DNA from: Pontibacillus salipaludis | GTDB lineage: Bacteria; Bacillota; Bacilli; Bacillales; BH030062 | Direction of reading: 5' to 3' | Length of the DNA stretch: 64,000 bases | Assembly: GCF_014642405.1 (NCBI RefSeq) | Contig: NZ_BMIN01000010.1 | Location: 81,437-145,436, forward strand | Shown: one piece after another, positions 35,108 to 43,620 of the stretch | How positions within the stretch are numbered: position 1 is the first letter of the stretch | How the letters are laid out: each line of letters begins with the position of its first letter | Program-made: the position numbers and the translations under genes | Notes under the pieces: generated by a model | Seen by the model: the letters and a program-made list of their open reading frames with translations, nothing else | What the model was told of the DNA's origin: nothing | Databases searched by the model: none

Positions 35108-37207
35108 TTATTCTTCATCTTCACTAACTGTGTATGCTCGATCAAAGAGTTCTAGCTGGCTATCGAGTTCTTTTTCGTTTGGACTCTTCTTTACATAATG
35201 GTAATTACCATGCTCATCCTGAACACGAGCTTTTAAATTATCTTGTAAATGAAGCTCTAGTATTTGGTGTAACCTGGATTCTATATGGTGGTCATAGATT
35301 GGGAAGAGCAGCTCTACACGCTTCTCCATATTACGTGTCATTAAATCTGCAGAGGATAAATATATTTTACCTTCCCCGTTTTGATGACAATAATAAATTC
35401 TACTATGCTCCAGGAAACGGCCGACTATACTTCGTACTCGAATATTTTCGCTGACACCTTTAATCCCTGGACGAAGGCAACAAATTCCGCGCACGATTAA
35501 GTCGATTTGAACACCTTCGTTTGATGCTTCGTAAAGTTTTTTAATAATAACCTTATCTGTTAACGAATTCATCTTGGCAATAATTCGACCATTCCCATGC
35601 TTCTTGTGACTTTCAATCTCTTGATCGATTTGAGCCACCAGGTCGCTTCGAATATCAAATGGCGCCATTGAGATGTGATGGTAGGCTGGCTTCTCTGTAT
35701 AGCCACTTAAGTAATTAAAGAAATTGGTTGCATCGATTCCAAATTTCCGATCTGATGTAATAAGCCCCATATCCGTATACAATTTAGCTGTTTGGTCGTT
35801 ATAATTTCCTGTGCCAAGGTGTACAAATCGTTCAATCTGATGCTTCTTCCTGCGGACAACTAGCGTAATTTTACTGTGAGTCTTTAAATAGTTCATCCCG
35901 TATATAACATGACATCCGGCTTTTTCAAGTTCTTTTGCCCATTGCACGTTATTCTCTTCATCGAAGCGAGCTTTTAGCTCAACCAGAACCGTAACTTGTT
36001 TCCCTTTTTCAGCAGCCCTTTTTAAGCCTTCAATGATTGGAGATCCTCCACTCACTCGGTAGAGCGTTTGTTTAATGGCTAAGACATCTGGGTCATCAGC
36101 AGCATCTTCTACGAAGTCTACAACAGGCTGGAACGATTCATATGGATGGTGAAGAAATACGTCACGCTCTGAAGCAACCTCGAATAGATCTTCGTCTGAC
36201 CCCACATCTTTTGGTGGTTGAGGAATTAACGCTTCATAGATGAGCGAATCATTGTATTCTTCCATATCTTTATAAAATTTAAATAAGAACGTAAGGTCAA
36301 GCGGTCCGTCAATTTCGTATACATCTTTACGATGGATTTCAAGAACATTTAAAAGAAACTCTAACAATTTCGGATCATATTGGTCGCGCTTAATTTCTAA
36401 TCGAACGGCCGCGCCCCATTTCCGCTTTTTTAGCTCCTTCTCAATTTCCTTTAATAAATCTCGGGCTCCTTCCTCGTGAATCGTCATATCTGCATTTCGC
36501 GTAATTCGAAATTCCGTAACAGACTTGACTTTATACCCTTGAAACATTTTATAGATAAAGTGGCTTATGATATCTTCAAGCATTATAAACTTGCGTATCC
36601 CTTCCTCATCCACCTCTAATTCAATATAACGGTCGAGTACGGCGGGGACCTGAACGATAGCCGTCTTCTCAGAGTATTCCTCTTCATCAAACGTGTCTTC
36701 AAGAACGACCGCAATATTAATACTTTTATTCAGAAGCATCGGAAAAGGACGATACGCATCCACTGCCATAGGGGTCAGCACAGGAAAGACTTGCTCATCG
36801 AAATATTGCTCCATCGCATCATGTTGCATGGTTGTAAGTTTGTCCATTTCTACAATTGAAATCTTATGCTCTTCTAGCATAGGAAGTAAAATATGCTGAT
36901 ACGTCGAATATTGCATATCAACAAGTTTATGATTTTTCTCAGAAATTTTGGCTAATTGCTCCTTAGGGGTAAGGCCTGCTTTGTTCTCTGGCTTATTGAA
37001 CCCTGCTTTTACCTGATCCTTTAATCCAGCTACACGAACCATAAAGAACTCATCCAAGTTCGAGCTAAAAATCGCCAAGAACTTAAAGCGCTCCATCAAT
37101 GGGTTACGTTTATCTAACGATTCCTGGAGTACTCTTTCGTTAAAAGCTAACCAGCTTAATTCACGGTTATTATAATAACGTGGATTATCTAATTGAATAT
37201 TTTCCAT
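35108..37207 (-). CDS. ppk: Polyphosphate kinase PPK1
   Basis: This 699-residue enzyme makes polyphosphate from ATP (and the reverse). The N-terminal ELSWLAFNERVLQEA-type motif, the phosphohistidine in THSKITLV and the later HLGTGNYND and HSRIYYCH blocks identify PPK1. The length is as expected (about 690-720). It lies 280 bp downstream of ppx on the same strand; both have their own terminators, but co-location of synthesis and breakdown enzymes is common. Confidence 0.96.
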   Translation of the reverse strand: MENIQLDNPRYYNNRELSWLAFNERVLQESLDKRNPLMERFKFLAIFSSNLDEFFMVRVAGLKDQVKAGFNKPENKAGLTPKEQLAKISEKNHKLVDMQYSTYQHILLPMLEEHKISIVEMDKLTTMQHDAMEQYFDEQVFPVLTPMAVDAYRPFPMLLNKSINIAVVLEDTFDEEEYSEKTAIVQVPAVLDRYIELEVDEEGIRKFIMLEDIISHFIYKMFQGYKVKSVTEFRITRNADMTIHEEGARDLLKEIEKELKKRKWGAAVRLEIKRDQYDPKLLEFLLNVLEIHRKDVYEIDGPLDLTFLFKFYKDMEEYNDSLIYEALIPQPPKDVGSDEDLFEVASERDVFLHHPYESFQPVVDFVEDAADDPDVLAIKQTLYRVSGGSPIIEGLKRAAEKGKQVTVLVELKARFDEENNVQWAKELEKAGCHVIYGMNYLKTHSKITLVVRRKKHQIERFVHLGTGNYNDQTAKLYTDMGLITSDRKFGIDATNFFNYLSGYTEKPAYHHISMAPFDIRSDLVAQIDQEIESHKKHGNGRIIAKMNSLTDKVIIKKLYEASNEGVQIDLIVRGICCLRPGIKGVSENIRVRSIVGRFLEHSRIYYCHQNGEGKIYLSSADLMTRNMEKRVELLFPIYDHHIESRLHQILELHLQDNLKARVQDEHGNYHYVKKSPNEKELDSQLELFDRAYTVSEDEE

Positions 37208-37399
37208 CTCTCCTCACCCTTTCATCCGAAGTAGACAAATGTCGTCACTTATATTTTATCAACAAATTATTATAGTCATATTAATTAAATATGAACCTCA
37301 TATTAACTTTTCACTTCTCTTTACCACCCACTAGTCTATGTCAATCCACAAAAAACTAACACACCCCTTACCCTTTAACGCACCACCGCACGAAACGGC

Positions 37400-37443
37400 G
37401 CCAGACACCCTTCATGGTAGTAAAGCGCGAAAGGGTGTCTGGC
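37400..37443. repeat. Hairpin form of the GTGCC-type repeat between ppx and ppk
   Basis: A perfect 13-bp stem (37400-37412 with 37431-37443) built on GCCAGACACCCTT encloses an 18-base loop containing TAAAGCGCGAA. Related text occurs in the tandem array at 44.6 kb and the hairpin at 48.7 kb. Confidence 0.75.
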
Positions 37444-37462
37444 ACGCTTTCACGCTTTAGTG

Positions 37463-37496
37463 TAGGAAAAAAGGGTAGCTTTAGAGGCTACCCTTT
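37463..37496 (-). terminator. Terminator of ppx
   Basis: An 11-bp stem (37469-37479 with 37487-37496) overlaps the ppx stop codon and is followed on the minus strand by a T-run. Confidence 0.85.
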
Positions 37497-39020
37497 TAGT
37501 GTGAATGTAATGTTGATTCTCATTTTAAGCGCTTTTTCTAGATGTTTCTTTTGCTTCTCTACTTGATATTCTTCCGCCATAGGATCCTGGTTACAGAAGG
37601 CAACGATATTAATATCTTCACCTTTCACTTCTACGTGCAAATCTTCTACAATGCTTCTTCTAGTCGAATCAAAGCTGTAAGCAAACTTCGTAAGTGCTCC
37701 TAGGGTTCGAATTTTCTTCTTCTCTTCCTTTAAGAACCAATGTTTGTACGGATGAAAGTACTGTTTAAAGATCGGCTTACTTTTATAAGAAGCAACAAGA
37801 GCTAGCATGAGTCTCTCTTTATGCATAAGACCATCAATGGTCCGATTGGCTAGTAAATAAAACGTATGCTGAGAGCTTGATTCTGAATCAATATACTCAC
37901 CAAGGTTAAATACAAACGCACCTCTCTTAAGCAAGGTCAAATCTTCTCTTGATAGATGGCTCACTTCCGCTTCTTGTAACTCATCAAACATGATTTGGGC
38001 TAAATGAGTTACCTGGTGAACATGTTTATAATTAATATTATAATCAATGGCCAGTTCATTAAAACTTTCTTCTAACACATCAGGGAACACAGTAATATTA
38101 AAATCTTCCATGAGTTGTTCATAAAACACACCATCTCTTAGTCCCTTACGACTTAAAATGAAAGATGTGGCATCCGTCACCTCATATAAAGAATGGAAGA
38201 CTTCAATAGCTGGTAAGATAATATCCGCACGGTCTTTCGTTAATCCTTCAACCTTTTGCAGCTTCTTAAATGACAAGGTTAGTAAGTAACTTTTAATGAA
38301 ACTCATATCATGTTCAAACATGCGATACTGGTGAAGACCCGCTAATGGATAGCTTTTCAGTGACTGATCGACCTGTGCCATGTTACGAGCACTTCCACCG
38401 ATTCCAATAATAGGTACTCTTCTGTCTGTTAACCAGGACAATGACTTAAATTGTTCCACTAAGTAATTCTTAACATTTTCCATTTCTTTAGGTGAAGGCA
38501 CATCGTCTTTTACAAACATTTGCTTTAACGTTAATGCACCGAAAGGAAAACTATGAGAATGGTTAATTTCCTTATCTTTGTAATACGTAACTTCTGTACT
38601 TCCCCCACCGATATCAATTGTAATACCTTCACGAAGCGCTGTAGAGTTCACAACAGCTAGATATCCGTAGTAAGCTTCTTCTTCTTCAGAAAGAATCCGC
38701 ATATCATGATTAAGCTCGTCCTTCACACGTTTCGTAATCATTTCTTGGTTCAATGACTGGCGAATCGTCGCTGTAGCTACACAAACAAGCTGCTCCAATT
38801 CATAAGTGTCAGTGACTTTCTTAAAGCTACGTAAAATCGATAGGAGATTCTCGATTCCTTCTTCGCTCAGATTATAATCGTCGCCAAGATAATTCCTTAA
38901 CCGAGCTACCGCTTTGATATTCTCTACTTCCTTAAAACGCCCACTCTCACTCCGCTCATAAACGACTAATCGCACTGTGTTAGATCCTATATCAATAATT
39001 GCATAATATTGTTCACTCAT
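37488..39020 (-). CDS. ppx: Exopolyphosphatase/pppGpp phosphohydrolase (Ppx/GppA)
   Basis: This 510-residue protein is of the sugar kinase/HSP70 ATPase fold. IDIGSNTVRLVVYE at the N-terminus and TIDIGGGSTEVTYYK are the phosphate-binding loops of Ppx/GppA. A C-terminal HD-like helical part follows (HVHQVTHLAQIMFDEL). It removes phosphate from polyphosphate and perhaps pppGpp. The ATG at 39020 has AAGGG 9 bases upstream; a longer reading lacks a ribosome site. Confidence 0.94.
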   Translation of the reverse strand: MSEQYYAIIDIGSNTVRLVVYERSESGRFKEVENIKAVARLRNYLGDDYNLSEEGIENLLSILRSFKKVTDTYELEQLVCVATATIRQSLNQEMITKRVKDELNHDMRILSEEEEAYYGYLAVVNSTALREGITIDIGGGSTEVTYYKDKEINHSHSFPFGALTLKQMFVKDDVPSPKEMENVKNYLVEQFKSLSWLTDRRVPIIGIGGSARNMAQVDQSLKSYPLAGLHQYRMFEHDMSFIKSYLLTLSFKKLQKVEGLTKDRADIILPAIEVFHSLYEVTDATSFILSRKGLRDGVFYEQLMEDFNITVFPDVLEESFNELAIDYNINYKHVHQVTHLAQIMFDELQEAEVSHLSREDLTLLKRGAFVFNLGEYIDSESSSQHTFYLLANRTIDGLMHKERLMLALVASYKSKPIFKQYFHPYKHWFLKEEKKKIRTLGALTKFAYSFDSTRRSIVEDLHVEVKGEDINIVAFCNQDPMAEEYQVEKQKKHLEKALKMRINITFTLKG

Positions 39021-39140
39021 CGGAAGACACCCTTTTCTAACAATGAAATTTCCACCATTATAGCATAGGTACTCCTTTAACCCTTGATCAGATATACAAT
39101 CTTTCGTCTGAACGGACATTTATTACCCTTATCGGCCAAT

Positions 39141-39170
39141 AAAAAACCGGATCGCCTAAACGATCCGGTT
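39141..39170 (-). terminator. Terminator of prkA
   Basis: A perfect 10-bp stem (39145-39154 with 39161-39170) is followed by a T-run on the minus strand. Confidence 0.85.
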
Positions 39171-39179
39171 CTCTGTCTT

Positions 39180-41075
39180 TTATCGATTTAATAAACTACC
39201 AACATATCTCAGTAACTCATTTGCTGAACTAGAATTATAGCCGTACCCCTCTACAAGTGTCGCCACCACTTCATTTACTTTCTTAAGCTGCTGCTCATCT
39301 GGTGTCTTCGTCGATGTCGTGATTTTCACAACGTCTTTCAGATCAGCAAACAGCTTCTTCTGAATCGCTTCTCTTAAACGTTCGTGAGAAGAATAATCGA
39401 ACTTCTTCCCTTTACGAGCATAGGCTGAAATCCGAATGAGAATTTCTTCACGGAACGCTTTCTTTGCGTTTTCGGAGATGCCAATCTGCTCTTCGATCGA
39501 ACGCATCAACTTCTCATCTGGATTTAGTTCTTCCCCTGTTAACGGATCACGAAGCTTCGATTTGTTACAGTATGCTTCAACGTTATCGAGGTAGTTATCC
39601 ATAAGCGTCTTCGCTGATTCTTCATACGAGTACACAAACGCTTTTTGCACTTCTTTCTTGGCAATCTCGTCATACTCTTTACGAGCAACTGAAATAAAAT
39701 TCAGGTAACGCTCACGGTCATCTTTAGAGATGGATGCGTGACTTGAGAGGCCTTCTTTCAAAGAGCGCAACACGTCTAGCGCGTTAATTGACGTCATCTC
39801 TTTCTTAATAATGGTTGATGAAATACGGTTGATTACATAACGTGGGTCAATGCCACTCATTCCTTCGTCGTGGTGCTCATTTCGCAATTCCTCTACATCT
39901 ACATCACTGAAGCCTTCCACAGTTTCCCCATCATACAAGCGCATCTTTTTCAGTAAATCGATGTTATTTTTATTCGAATCTTTCAGTCGAGTCATAATCG
40001 TAAACATGGCAGCCACTTTCAACGTGTGAGGGGCAATGTGAACGTCTCTAATATCACTTTGGTTAATCATTTTTTCATAGATCCGTTCTTCCTGCGTGAC
40101 TTTCAGGTTATATGGAACAGGCATAACAATCATCCGGGAATGGAGTGCTTCGTTCTTCTTATTCGAAATAAACGAGCGATACTCCGATTCATTTGTATGC
40201 GCGATGATCATCTCATCCGCAGAGATCAGTGCAAACCTTCCTGCCTTAAAATTGCCTTCTTGTGTAAGAGAGAGCAAGTGCCATAGGAACTTCTCATCAC
40301 ACTTCAACATTTCCTGGAACTCCATTATACCTCGGTTCGCTTTATTAAGCTCACCATCAAAACGGTAAGCGCGTGGGTCAGACTCAGAACCATATTCCGC
40401 AATTGTCGAGAAGTCAATCGATCCTGTTAAATCAGCAATATCTTGTGATTTAGGATCAGACGGACTGAATGTTCCAATACCTGTTCTCTTATCTTCCGAG
40501 AAGAAGATCCGCTCCACTGGCATATCTTCAATACGGCCTCCGTATTCCTGCTCAAGTCGCATTAAGTTTAGAGGCGATAAGTTCCCTTCAATACGGACAC
40601 CAAATTCTTCAGCAAAATCTTCCCGAAGATGTTGCGGGATTAAGTGCAGAGGATCCTCATGCATCGGGCACCCTTTAATTGCGTATACTGCACCTTCATC
40701 TGTATGAGAAAACCGCTCTAATCCGCGCTTCAACAACGTTACAAGTGTTGATTTACCTCCACTAACCGGTCCCATCAATAACAAAATTCGTTTCTTTACA
40801 TCCAGTCTCTTCGCCGCCGGGTGGAAGTATTCCTCCACTAGTTTCTCCATGGCTTCTTCTAACCCGAAGATTTGATCATCAAAAAACTTATAATGCACTT
40901 TTCCATTTTGCTCCTCAATCCCCGCATGTTTAATCATATTATAAACACGGGAGTGAGACGACTGAGCAAGATACGGACGTTCTCTAAGCATGTCTAAATA
41001 CTCACCGAATGTCCCTTCCCACTTCAAATTCTCCTCTTCTTCCCTGTAACTTTGCACCTTTTTTAAGAAATCCAC
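39180..41075 (-). CDS. prkA: PrkA, AAA-type serine protein kinase / protease-like sporulation protein
   Basis: This 631-residue protein has the same length as B. subtilis PrkA. Its N-terminal AAA domain has Walker A GPVSGGKST near residue 105, and the C-terminal PrkA domain is helical. B. subtilis PrkA is a SigE-dependent mother-cell protein; both kinase and Lon-like protease activities have been proposed for it. The start codon is GTG at 41075, with GGGGAGG 8 bases upstream. A SigE-like promoter candidate is at 41121-41149. It is usually a neighbour of yhbH; here they are separated. Confidence 0.96.
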   Translation of the reverse strand: MDFLKKVQSYREEEENLKWEGTFGEYLDMLRERPYLAQSSHSRVYNMIKHAGIEEQNGKVHYKFFDDQIFGLEEAMEKLVEEYFHPAAKRLDVKKRILLLMGPVSGGKSTLVTLLKRGLERFSHTDEGAVYAIKGCPMHEDPLHLIPQHLREDFAEEFGVRIEGNLSPLNLMRLEQEYGGRIEDMPVERIFFSEDKRTGIGTFSPSDPKSQDIADLTGSIDFSTIAEYGSESDPRAYRFDGELNKANRGIMEFQEMLKCDEKFLWHLLSLTQEGNFKAGRFALISADEMIIAHTNESEYRSFISNKKNEALHSRMIVMPVPYNLKVTQEERIYEKMINQSDIRDVHIAPHTLKVAAMFTIMTRLKDSNKNNIDLLKKMRLYDGETVEGFSDVDVEELRNEHHDEGMSGIDPRYVINRISSTIIKKEMTSINALDVLRSLKEGLSSHASISKDDRERYLNFISVARKEYDEIAKKEVQKAFVYSYEESAKTLMDNYLDNVEAYCNKSKLRDPLTGEELNPDEKLMRSIEEQIGISENAKKAFREEILIRISAYARKGKKFDYSSHERLREAIQKKLFADLKDVVKITTSTKTPDEQQLKKVNEVVATLVEGYGYNSSSANELLRYVGSLLNR

Positions 41076-41120
41076 TCAAAAGACCTCCCCTGTTGAAGTT
41101 AGGCAAGCACTGAATAATAC

Positions 41121-41149
41121 AGTCTATGTACGAGGTTTCGGAAAAATGA
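41121..41149 (-). promoter_or_regulatory. SigE-like promoter candidate for prkA
   Basis: On the minus strand TCATTTTT (41142-41149) and CATAGACT (41121-41128) are 13 bases apart, close to the SigE pattern with a CATACAMT-like -10. Confidence 0.45.
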
Positions 41150-41263
41150 TTCGAAAGAGAAGATTCATATCCATGATAGATAAGCTTCAAGAATTTTTAC
41201 CCTTCTTCAATTATGGAACTCTACTTAAGGGGAACTCATATGAAGTAAACTTCTATTCTATAT

Positions 41264-41295
41264 AAAAAGCTGACCCCTTTATCTAGGCGTCAGCT
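41264..41295 (-). terminator. Terminator of the MarR/SMR operon
   Basis: Arms 41268-41274 and 41289-41295 pair (AGCTGAC/GTCAGCT), followed on the minus strand by T5; it overlaps the end of the MarR gene. Confidence 0.75.
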
Positions 41296-41723
41296 CTTTG
41301 GTGGATGTTCCTTAAAATCTTCTCAAATGATTGAGTCGTGTGAGTCAGCTCTTCGTCAGATAAGCTATTTGCAAATAGATGATAGACATAGTTGTCATAT
41401 TGCTCAAGGTCCTTGGCATACGCTTCACCTTTATGCCCTAAACCAATGCGCTGCACACGCTTGTCATCTGGGTCAGCATGTTTAACGATGAATTCATCTT
41501 CCTCTAATTTTGAAATCATTTGACTCACTGCACTCTTGGTAATCGATAATTTCTCCGCCAACTGACTGCTTGTAGGATTCCCCATTCTAATTACAGCCAT
41601 AAGGAGCACTTCTACGGTTGAAGATAGACCATATTGCTTGAATCGGTCCTCTTCATCAGCAAGGTTCATCCACAATTCTTCATATAAATGTTGTAGATAA
41701 GCTGCTTTCTCATTCGTCTTCAT
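41283..41723 (-). CDS. MarR-family transcriptional regulator
   Basis: This 146-residue winged-helix repressor has the recognition region TSSQLAEKLSITKSAVSQMISKLEEDEFI and wing DPDDKRVQRIGLG. Members repress efflux genes and release DNA on binding phenolic or drug-like ligands. It follows the SMR transporter gene by 18 bp in the same unit. A perfect palindrome over the promoter start (42109-42125) is a likely binding site, so the pair is probably autoregulated. Confidence 0.93.
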   Translation of the reverse strand: MKTNEKAAYLQHLYEELWMNLADEEDRFKQYGLSSTVEVLLMAVIRMGNPTSSQLAEKLSITKSAVSQMISKLEEDEFIVKHADPDDKRVQRIGLGHKGEAYAKDLEQYDNYVYHLFANSLSDEELTHTTQSFEKILRNIHQRADA

Positions 41724-41741
41724 AAATATCCCTCTAATCTA

Positions 41742-42071
41742 TTAATGGGTAGCTTTAGCCATGTTCAAGATAAAGACCCCACCGATAATCAACAGTATGC
41801 CTGCTATCATCATACCGTTAACTTGTTCTTTGAAAAGAAGAGCGCCAATAGCTACTGTGAGCGCGGTTCCCCCACCAGCCCATACGGCGTACGCTGTATT
41901 TAATGGGAGATATTGAAGAGTGAGCTGCAGGAAGAATAAAGCCATCATAAATCCAGAGATAACTCCAATCGTTCCCCATAGTTTCGAAGACCCTTCGACA
42001 GTGGACCACTTTAACATGGAACTTCCGAATACTTCCGTTACTATGGCAGCTAGTAAATAAATGTAACCCAT
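41742..42071 (-). CDS. Small multidrug resistance (SMR) efflux protein
   Basis: This 109-residue protein has four hydrophobic helices and the essential membrane glutamate (Glu13 in AAIVTEVFGS) of the EmrE/Qac family, plus PLNTAYAVWAGGG in the middle. These dimers export cationic compounds such as quaternary amines in exchange for protons. The start at 42071 is set by AAAGGGG 9 bases upstream; an earlier in-frame GTG is less likely. Confidence 0.93.
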   Translation of the reverse strand: MGYIYLLAAIVTEVFGSSMLKWSTVEGSSKLWGTIGVISGFMMALFFLQLTLQYLPLNTAYAVWAGGGTALTVAIGALLFKEQVNGMMIAGILLIIGGVFILNMAKATH

Positions 42072-42108
42072 GTACACCCACCCCTTTACATATATATTAG
42101 ATTTTCAT

Positions 42109-42125
42109 TTAGTTAACTTAACTAA
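42109..42125. promoter_or_regulatory. MarR-type operator
   Basis: A perfect 17-base palindrome, TTAGTTAA-C-TTAACTAA, sits immediately downstream of the -10 element, over the expected transcription start. Confidence 0.7.
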
Positions 42126-42129
42126 ACTA

Positions 42130-42158
42130 ATTCTATATTATTCTTTGCTTCAAGTCAA
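42130..42158 (-). promoter_or_regulatory. SigA promoter of the SMR-MarR operon
   Basis: On the minus strand TTGACT (42153-42158), a 17-base spacer and TAGAAT (42130-42135) match the SigA consensus well. Confidence 0.7.
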
Positions 42159-42222
42159 TCTGAATGTATGAAACATGCCTATTCCTTCAACTGCATATAC
42201 ATCAATAAGGAGTTGAGGGCGG

Positions 42223-42567
42223 ATGAACAAACGTACATGGATCGTTATAAGCTTGTTTTTACTTGCCATATTGACAGGCTGCAAAGAAGAACCTCCTTCC
42301 CTATATGGTACATGGGTTATTTTAGAAGAGGGAGGATCTTTTCATACGGGCGATCGTTTAACCCTAAAAGAAGATGGCAGCATTACACTTAACGGATGGA
42401 CTTCACAATATGAGCTTATTGAAGCAAAACATATTAAAATTGCAGCAGATAGCGGGAAGTTGATGTGGGTGTATAGTGTGACGAAAGATACCTTATCTCT
42501 TCAGTCTAAGAACAGCAAGCATGACATGAAAGTGTCTGCTCAGCGCATAGTTACTGAGAAACCTTAA
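42223..42567 (+). CDS. Putative lipoprotein, 114 residues
   Basis: I do not recognise the family. The signal peptide ends in the lipobox LTGC (Cys20). The mature part is a small beta-rich domain (LYGTWVILEEGG, LTLKEDGSITLNG) that resembles lipocalin-like or DUF-type small wall-bound domains. GGAG lies before the ATG. It is divergent from the SMR/MarR unit, and the region between them holds the MarR operator, so shared control is possible. Confidence 0.8.
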   Translation: MNKRTWIVISLFLLAILTGCKEEPPSLYGTWVILEEGGSFHTGDRLTLKEDGSITLNGWTSQYELIEAKHIKIAADSGKLMWVYSVTKDTLSLQSKNSKHDMKVSAQRIVTEKP

Positions 42568-42608
42568 GAAAACGTTCACATTTCAACTAAGAAAAAACCT
42601 ATTCTATG

Positions 42609-42637
42609 TTCACACTTTTGTCCAAATTGGGTATAAT
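42609..42637 (+). promoter_or_regulatory. SigA promoter of the 25-codon ORF
   Basis: TTCACA (42609-42614), a 17-base spacer and a perfect TATAAT (42632-42637). It lies about 50 bp before the start codon. Confidence 0.7.
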
Positions 42638-42685
42638 AACTAATAGCGAACATTTTCTCGTTTCAAGACTAAGGGGGCATCAGAT

Positions 42686-42763
42686 ATGAAGATCATGTTA
42701 ATTCTTGGGGTTATTGTAACTTTTGTTGTTTCCATTTTCTCAGCAGGTTACGATACAAAATAA
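42686..42763 (+). CDS. 25-residue hydrophobic small protein
   Basis: This ORF is ATG to TAA with AAGGGGG 8 bases before the start. The product is one hydrophobic helix ending in a short polar tail, ILGVIVTFVVSIFSAGY then DTK, and would be a tiny membrane protein. It has its own SigA promoter (42609-42637) and a Rho-independent terminator directly after it, which argues strongly that it is a real gene. I cannot name it. Confidence 0.7.
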   Translation: MKIMLILGVIVTFVVSIFSAGYDTK

Positions 42764-42773
42764 TGCGCTACAT

Positions 42774-42807
42774 AAAACCAGCATCTTTTGAAGGTGCTGG
42801 TTTTTTA
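42774..42807 (+). terminator. Terminator of the 25-codon ORF
   Basis: Arms 42774-42785 and 42793-42804 pair with few exceptions and are followed by T6. Confidence 0.8.
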
Positions 42808-42829
42808 TAGTAAAAGGGGGCTCTTTTGG

Positions 42830-43030
42830 GTGAAAAATATCCATGTATTCTATATTAAACTTCTCTTTACCGCGGCCTTGATCTATTACTTTATTCATTA
42901 TCTAGTCACGGGTGAAGGTGGCCTTTTGAACATATTGCTACCTTTTGTCTATATCACCTGGGTGGGGTCGGATTTCATGAGACACCGAAAAAACAATACA
43001 TGGCAAGAACCTTATACGTTCAAAAGCTGA
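42830..43030 (+). CDS. Uncharacterised 66-residue membrane protein
   Basis: The protein has two hydrophobic segments and a basic C-terminus (RHRKNN); no family recognised. The start is read as GTG at 42830, with AAAAGGGGG 9 bases upstream; an upstream ATG has no ribosome site. It follows the previous small gene's terminator and ends at a strong terminator shared with trmL. Confidence 0.65.
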   Translation: MKNIHVFYIKLLFTAALIYYFIHYLVTGEGGLLNILLPFVYITWVGSDFMRHRKNNTWQEPYTFKS

Positions 43031-43054
43031 AATCTAACGTTACATGATACACAT

Positions 43055-43096
43055 AGAAAAAGCCGATCTGCCTTCTTCAGGCAGATCGGCTTTTTT
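43055..43096. terminator. Bidirectional terminator between the 66-residue gene and trmL
   Basis: A perfect long stem (43057-43072 with 43080-43096) is flanked by A-run and T-run. Confidence 0.92.
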
Positions 43097-43098
43097 CA

Positions 43099-43572
43099 TT
43101 AACGTAATCCAGGAAATCCTTGCTGGCGTAATACTTCATACACTAGAATTGCGGCCGTGTTCGATAAATTTAAAGAACGAACTTTATCAGACATATGAAT
43201 ACGCAAGCATTGGTCTTCTTTACCTTCTAGTAAGGATTTAGGAATACCGTCTGTCTCCCGTCCGAATACAAAGAACAATTCTTCTTCTGGGTTGCTATAA
43301 TCATAATCCGTCCAATATTTTGTACCAAAATTCTCAATATAATAAAAGCTGCCATCCGGATGAGCTTCATACAAATCATGAATGGAATCATGATAGCGAA
43401 CATCAACATCGTGCCAGTAATCAAGACCGGAACGACGAAGCATTTTATCGTCTGTAGAGAAGCCAAGTGGACGAACTAAGTGCAAGATTGTATCTGTAGC
43501 CAGACAAGTTCTTGCGATATTGCCTGTATTGGCTGGGATTTCTGGTTGATATAATACGATATGAAGAGCCAT
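43099..43572 (-). CDS. trmL: tRNA (cytidine34/uridine34-2'-O)-methyltransferase TrmL
   Basis: This 157-residue SPOUT enzyme methylates the ribose of the wobble base in tRNA-Leu (CAA, UAA). The N-terminus HIVLYQPEIPANTGNIART and the knot motif FVFGRETDGIPKSLL, then IHMSDKVRSLNLSNTAAIL, are diagnostic of the family (B. subtilis CspR/TrmL). Length is normal. Confidence 0.95.
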   Translation of the reverse strand: MALHIVLYQPEIPANTGNIARTCLATDTILHLVRPLGFSTDDKMLRRSGLDYWHDVDVRYHDSIHDLYEAHPDGSFYYIENFGTKYWTDYDYSNPEEELFFVFGRETDGIPKSLLEGKEDQCLRIHMSDKVRSLNLSNTAAILVYEVLRQQGFPGLR

Positions 43573-43620
43573 TTGCAGTCACCTCTAACATGTAATAACT
43601 AGAGTATTATACCATATTTT

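Noticed and set aside
39021..39119. 33-residue N-terminal extension of Ppx
   Set aside because: There is no ribosome site and the family N-terminus begins at YYAIIDIGSNT.
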